Shown piece by piece: positions 4,606 through 7,261 of a stretch of 7,261 nt of DNA. How positions within the stretch are numbered: position 1 is the stretch's first letter; every line of letters starts with the position of its first letter. Source of the DNA: Actinobacteria bacterium UBA2184 (lineage in GTDB: Bacteria; Actinomycetota; Coriobacteriia; Anaerosomatales; Anaerosomataceae); assembly GCA_002328745.1 (NCBI GenBank), contig DCVQ01000035.1:21459-28719 (forward strand), given 5' to 3'. A program made the translations under genes and the position numbers. Under the pieces are notes generated by a model. It did not search any database, was not told the origin of the DNA, and worked only from the letters and a program-made list of their open reading frames with translations.

Positions 4606-7261
4606 CAACCAGCGTGAAGCGGTCGAGGCGGGTCCGGTCGATCTGTTCGTGAGCGCCGGCGCGGGTTCCGGCAAGACGCGCGTCCTGTCGGCCCGCTTCG
4701 TGGCGGCGGTCACCGGGGAGGCCCCCTACAAGGCGTGCGACCCACGCTCGGTCCTGACGATCACGTACACCGAGCGGGCCGCCGCGGAGCTTGCCGAGCG
4801 GATCAGGAAGGGCCTGTCGGCGGCAGGCGACCTGGCCGCCGCCCGGGCGTCGGCTGATGCCTGGATCTCGACGATCCATGGGATGTGCTCGCGTGTGCTG
4901 CGACAGCACGCCTTCGATGCGGGGATCGACCCGCATTTCGCTGTGCTCGACACGACCGACACGACCGCCCTGGAGATCGAAGCGTTCGAGGAAGCGGCGT
5001 CGTCCCTGATCCTGGCCGACCCCGAGGTGGAATGCCTTCACGAGCTCTACGGCCACGCGGAGACCTCCCGGGCCGTCCGCGCGGCCTACGCGTCGGTGCG
5101 CGCGCTCGGTGGGGGGGCGGAGGACCTCGCCGTCACCGGCGAGCGCGCGTCGAAGGTTCGGCTTGCGGAGATCGCGAGGGCCGCTTCGTCGCTGGCGGAG
5201 GAGTTCATGAGTCTTCGCCAGACCAAGACCGTCGGCGAGAACGCCGCGGGTGCCCGGGCTGTCGCGGACGCGCTCGCCGGGATGGACGCCGACGTGCCCG
5301 ACGAGGCGGTGACCGCAGCGGCCGGTCTGATAGGGGCGGTCAGGTTCACGCGCCGGACCGACGTTGAAGGCCAGCCGGAGCTCGTGGACGAGGCCCGGGA
5401 GCTTCAGAACGAGGCGCTCGCATGTGCCCGACAGGTCGAGGTCGCCCCCTTCGAGCGCGCGTTCTTGCGGCTTGCGGCCGAGTTCGCCCGGCGGTACGAG
5501 GACTCCAAGCGCCAGCGAGGGGCGCTCGACTTCGAGGACCTGCAGGTGCTGACCGCCCGGCTCTTCGAGCGGCGCCCCGATATCACCGCCCACTATCGCT
5601 CGCGCTTCGCGATGCTGATGATCGACGAGTTCCAGGATACGAACGCGCTGCAGGTGCGCATCGTCGAGCGCATCTCGGACGGCAATCTGTGCACGGTCGG
5701 TGATGAGAACCAGTCCATCTACCGGTTCAGGCACGCCGACGTGGAGGTGTTCCGCCGCCGGGCACGTGACGTGAAGACCCGCGTCGCGCTCGACGCCAAC
5801 TACCGCACGGCGCCCGAACTGCTCGGCGCGGTGAACGGCCTGTTCTCCCACCCGGCGCTCCTCGGTCCCGGGTTCATGCAGCTGCGGGCGCCCGAGCCCG
5901 CCGCGGAGCGCGGTGCCTGGCCGGCAGGCTGGCCGCTATTCCAGGTGCGCTTCATCGACGGTTCGGTCGCGAGCGAGGCGACCAGGCAGGAGATCGAAGC
6001 GGAGGAGATCGCCGGGCACATAGCGGACCTGATCGCGGCGGGCGTCGAGCCGGCGTCAGTCGCGGTCCTCCTCGGCGTTGTGCGCGGCGGCGCGGGCCGC
6101 GCGGTCGAGGCCGCGCTCGTCCGGCGAGGCGTCCCGGCGGTGCTTGCGGCGGGCGGCGCGTTCTGGGACTGTGCCGAGGTCGTGCAGTTGCGCGCTCTGC
6201 TGCGGGTGGTCGACAACGTGCGAGACGACGAAGCCCTCCTCGCTGTGCTCGCGGGCCACACGACGGGCCTCTCCGACGACGCCCTGCTCGCCATAAGGTC
6301 GTCGGTCGCGACCGGGCCGCGGGGCGGCGGACGGCCGAGCCTGTGGGAGTGCGCCACGTGTCCCGACCTCGCGCTCGGGGCGACCGACCGTGCGTTGCTC
6401 GACAGGACCCTCGAGGCGGTGGGCCGGGCGCGGCAGCTTCGCGGCATCCGGCCGCTCGGGGAGTTGGTGGAGTCCCTCGTCCGGAGGCTCGAGCTCGACC
6501 TCGTCCTGCTCTCGCGGGGGGCCGAGGGGGGCCGGGCGTGGGCCAACGTGCTGAAGCTCGTCCGGATGGCGGCGGAGTACGAAGCGATCACCGCGGGCGA
6601 CCTGCGCGGATTCCTCGAGCACCTGGACCTGCGCTGCTCGGTGACCGAGACGGAGGAAGAGGCCACCCTTGTCTCGGAGGGCGACGCCGTGCGCATCATG
6701 AGCATCCACGCATCGAAAGGACTCGAGTTCCCCGTGGTCGTGCTCGGCTCTATCGGCCGCTCCTGGTCGGCCCGGGGCCGAATCCTGACGGCCAAGATGG
6801 GCGACTCTATCGTGGTGGGCATGCGGCACCCCACGGCCGCGACGAAGGAGGCCGACACGTACGGGTACCGGCTGGGCTCGCAGGCGACGCGCGCCGCTGA
6901 GGAAGAGGAGGCCAAGCGGCTGCTGTACGTCGGCTGCACGCGCGCACGGGAGCATCTCGCAGTGGTCATGCGGACCGACCCGGCCAAAGAGGCGGACGGC
7001 ACGGATGTCGGCCTCGTGCGCGAGGCGCTGGGGATGGCGGCTGAGGGCGGCGTCGTGCCGGGAGTGCGGCCGATCGGCGACGGCGTGGCCGACGTGACCC
7101 TGAGCGACCCTGCCCCCGCGATCGAGCATCCAGCCGGTCCCGCCAGCGTCCCCGAGGCCCCGGTCACCGTGCCCGGACCGATGGCCGGCCACCTGCCGGC
7201 CGTCGTGCCGGGCATGCCGACGCGCGTGTCGTACACGGCGCTCTCCGACTACACCGAATGC
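4589..7261 (+). CDS. addA: AddA-like ATP-dependent helicase-nuclease subunit, 3' end missing
   Basis: An open frame of 891 codons running off the window edge, encoding the motor subunit of an AddAB/AdnAB-type complex that drives 3'-5' translocation during end resection. Complete SF1A motifs are seen: Q motif DNQREAV (Gln8); Walker A SAGAGSGKT (22-30, Lys29); motif Ia TITYTERAAAEL; ISTIHGMC (93-100); ALDFEDLQ with Asp314; motif II IDEFQDT (Asp346-Glu347); motif III VGDENQSIYRFR (from 370); motif IV NYRT (404-407); a ~290-residue 2B-like region; motif V VRIMSIHASKGLEF (701-714); motif VI AKRLLYVGCTRARE (775-788, Arg787). A Pro-rich linker (about 838-864) leads to SYTALSDYTEC, ending at Cys891 on the last base. 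This resembles the opening of an Fe-S RecB-type nuclease domain (SYS.L..Y..CP.RF). GTG 4589 is chosen from ribosome-site spacing; 4580 and 4595 are alternatives. It overlaps addB by 17 nt. AdnB or a UvrD/PcrA-like nuclease fusion are alternatives. Confidence 0.86.
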   Translation, partial: MAVLDDNQREAVEAGPVDLFVSAGAGSGKTRVLSARFVAAVTGEAPYKACDPRSVLTITYTERAAAELAERIRKGLSAAGDLAAARASADAWISTIHGMCSRVLRQHAFDAGIDPHFAVLDTTDTTALEIEAFEEAASSLILADPEVECLHELYGHAETSRAVRAAYASVRALGGGAEDLAVTGERASKVRLAEIARAASSLAEEFMSLRQTKTVGENAAGARAVADALAGMDADVPDEAVTAAAGLIGAVRFTRRTDVEGQPELVDEARELQNEALACARQVEVAPFERAFLRLAAEFARRYEDSKRQRGALDFEDLQVLTARLFERRPDITAHYRSRFAMLMIDEFQDTNALQVRIVERISDGNLCTVGDENQSIYRFRHADVEVFRRRARDVKTRVALDANYRTAPELLGAVNGLFSHPALLGPGFMQLRAPEPAAERGAWPAGWPLFQVRFIDGSVASEATRQEIEAEEIAGHIADLIAAGVEPASVAVLLGVVRGGAGRAVEAALVRRGVPAVLAAGGAFWDCAEVVQLRALLRVVDNVRDDEALLAVLAGHTTGLSDDALLAIRSSVATGPRGGGRPSLWECATCPDLALGATDRALLDRTLEAVGRARQLRGIRPLGELVESLVRRLELDLVLLSRGAEGGRAWANVLKLVRMAAEYEAITAGDLRGFLEHLDLRCSVTETEEEATLVSEGDAVRIMSIHASKGLEFPVVVLGSIGRSWSARGRILTAKMGDSIVVGMRHPTAATKEADTYGYRLGSQATRAAEEEEAKRLLYVGCTRAREHLAVVMRTDPAKEADGTDVGLVREALGMAAEGGVVPGVRPIGDGVADVTLSDPAPAIEHPAGPASVPEAPVTVPGPMAGHLPAVVPGMPTRVSYTALSDYTEC

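Noticed and set aside
2632..4713. A 693-codon open frame on the minus strand opposite addB
   Set aside because: It is antisense to a gene with clear Walker A, nuclease and Fe-S motifs. Long antisense frames are expected at this GC content, and its translation is Arg/Pro/Gly-rich with no recognisable domain.
4451..5851. A 466-codon open frame on the minus strand
   Set aside because: It covers the end of addB and the first half of addA in antisense, and has no motif or credible start context.
5800..7236. A 478-codon open frame on the minus strand
   Set aside because: It lies opposite the AddA-like gene, whose SF1 motifs are in the + frame throughout. The antisense product is low-complexity Ser/Arg/Thr-rich sequence.
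1..7261. A defence island, mobile element or CRISPR reading of the helicase-nuclease pair
   Set aside because: No transposase, integrase, repeat array, toxin-antitoxin or Cas gene is present. The motor-nuclease pair fits AddAB/AdnAB, and base composition is uniform apart from one 14-nt island.

Overview
The window is a compact, GC-rich stretch with every gene on the + strand. It reads as ordinary bacterial chromosome rather than a mobile or accessory region. GTG starts, very high third-position GC and overlapping genes suggest an actinobacterium. An anaerobic lineage such as Coriobacteriia is possible, but that is a guess from general gene style, not from a marker gene. A chromosomal-type parA-parB pair usually lies close to the replication origin, so this segment is probably origin-proximal.

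Layout: (1) 1-1644 is a tightly packed partition operon. It holds the 3' end of parA (ParA/Soj ATPase), a complete parB (CTP-dependent sliding clamp) overlapping parA by 8 nt, and a small single-pass membrane protein of the YtxH family overlapping parB by 4 nt (ATGA). (2) 1645-1689 is the only intergenic gap, 45 nt long. It follows an imperfect hairpin around the ytxH stop and holds a possible -10 element and a possible leaderless six-codon leader ORF that ends on the ATG of the next gene. (3) 1690-4605 encodes an AddB-like protein, with a degenerate UvrD-like motor followed by an iron-sulfur PD-(D/E)XK nuclease. (4) 4589-7261 encodes an AddA-like SF1A helicase with all motor motifs, cut off by the window edge just as its C-terminal nuclease domain seems to begin. 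There is no gene-free stretch longer than 45 nt.

Together the genes combine chromosome segregation (ParA, ParB, perhaps a membrane partner) with double-strand-break end resection (an AddAB/AdnAB-type helicase-nuclease that loads the recombination pathway). I found no transposase, integrase, CRISPR array, RNA gene, parS site or DnaA-box cluster, and no convincing new system. The points most worth a second look are the addB leader, the probable Fe-S nuclease domain in the AddA-like subunit, and YtxH translationally coupled to parB.
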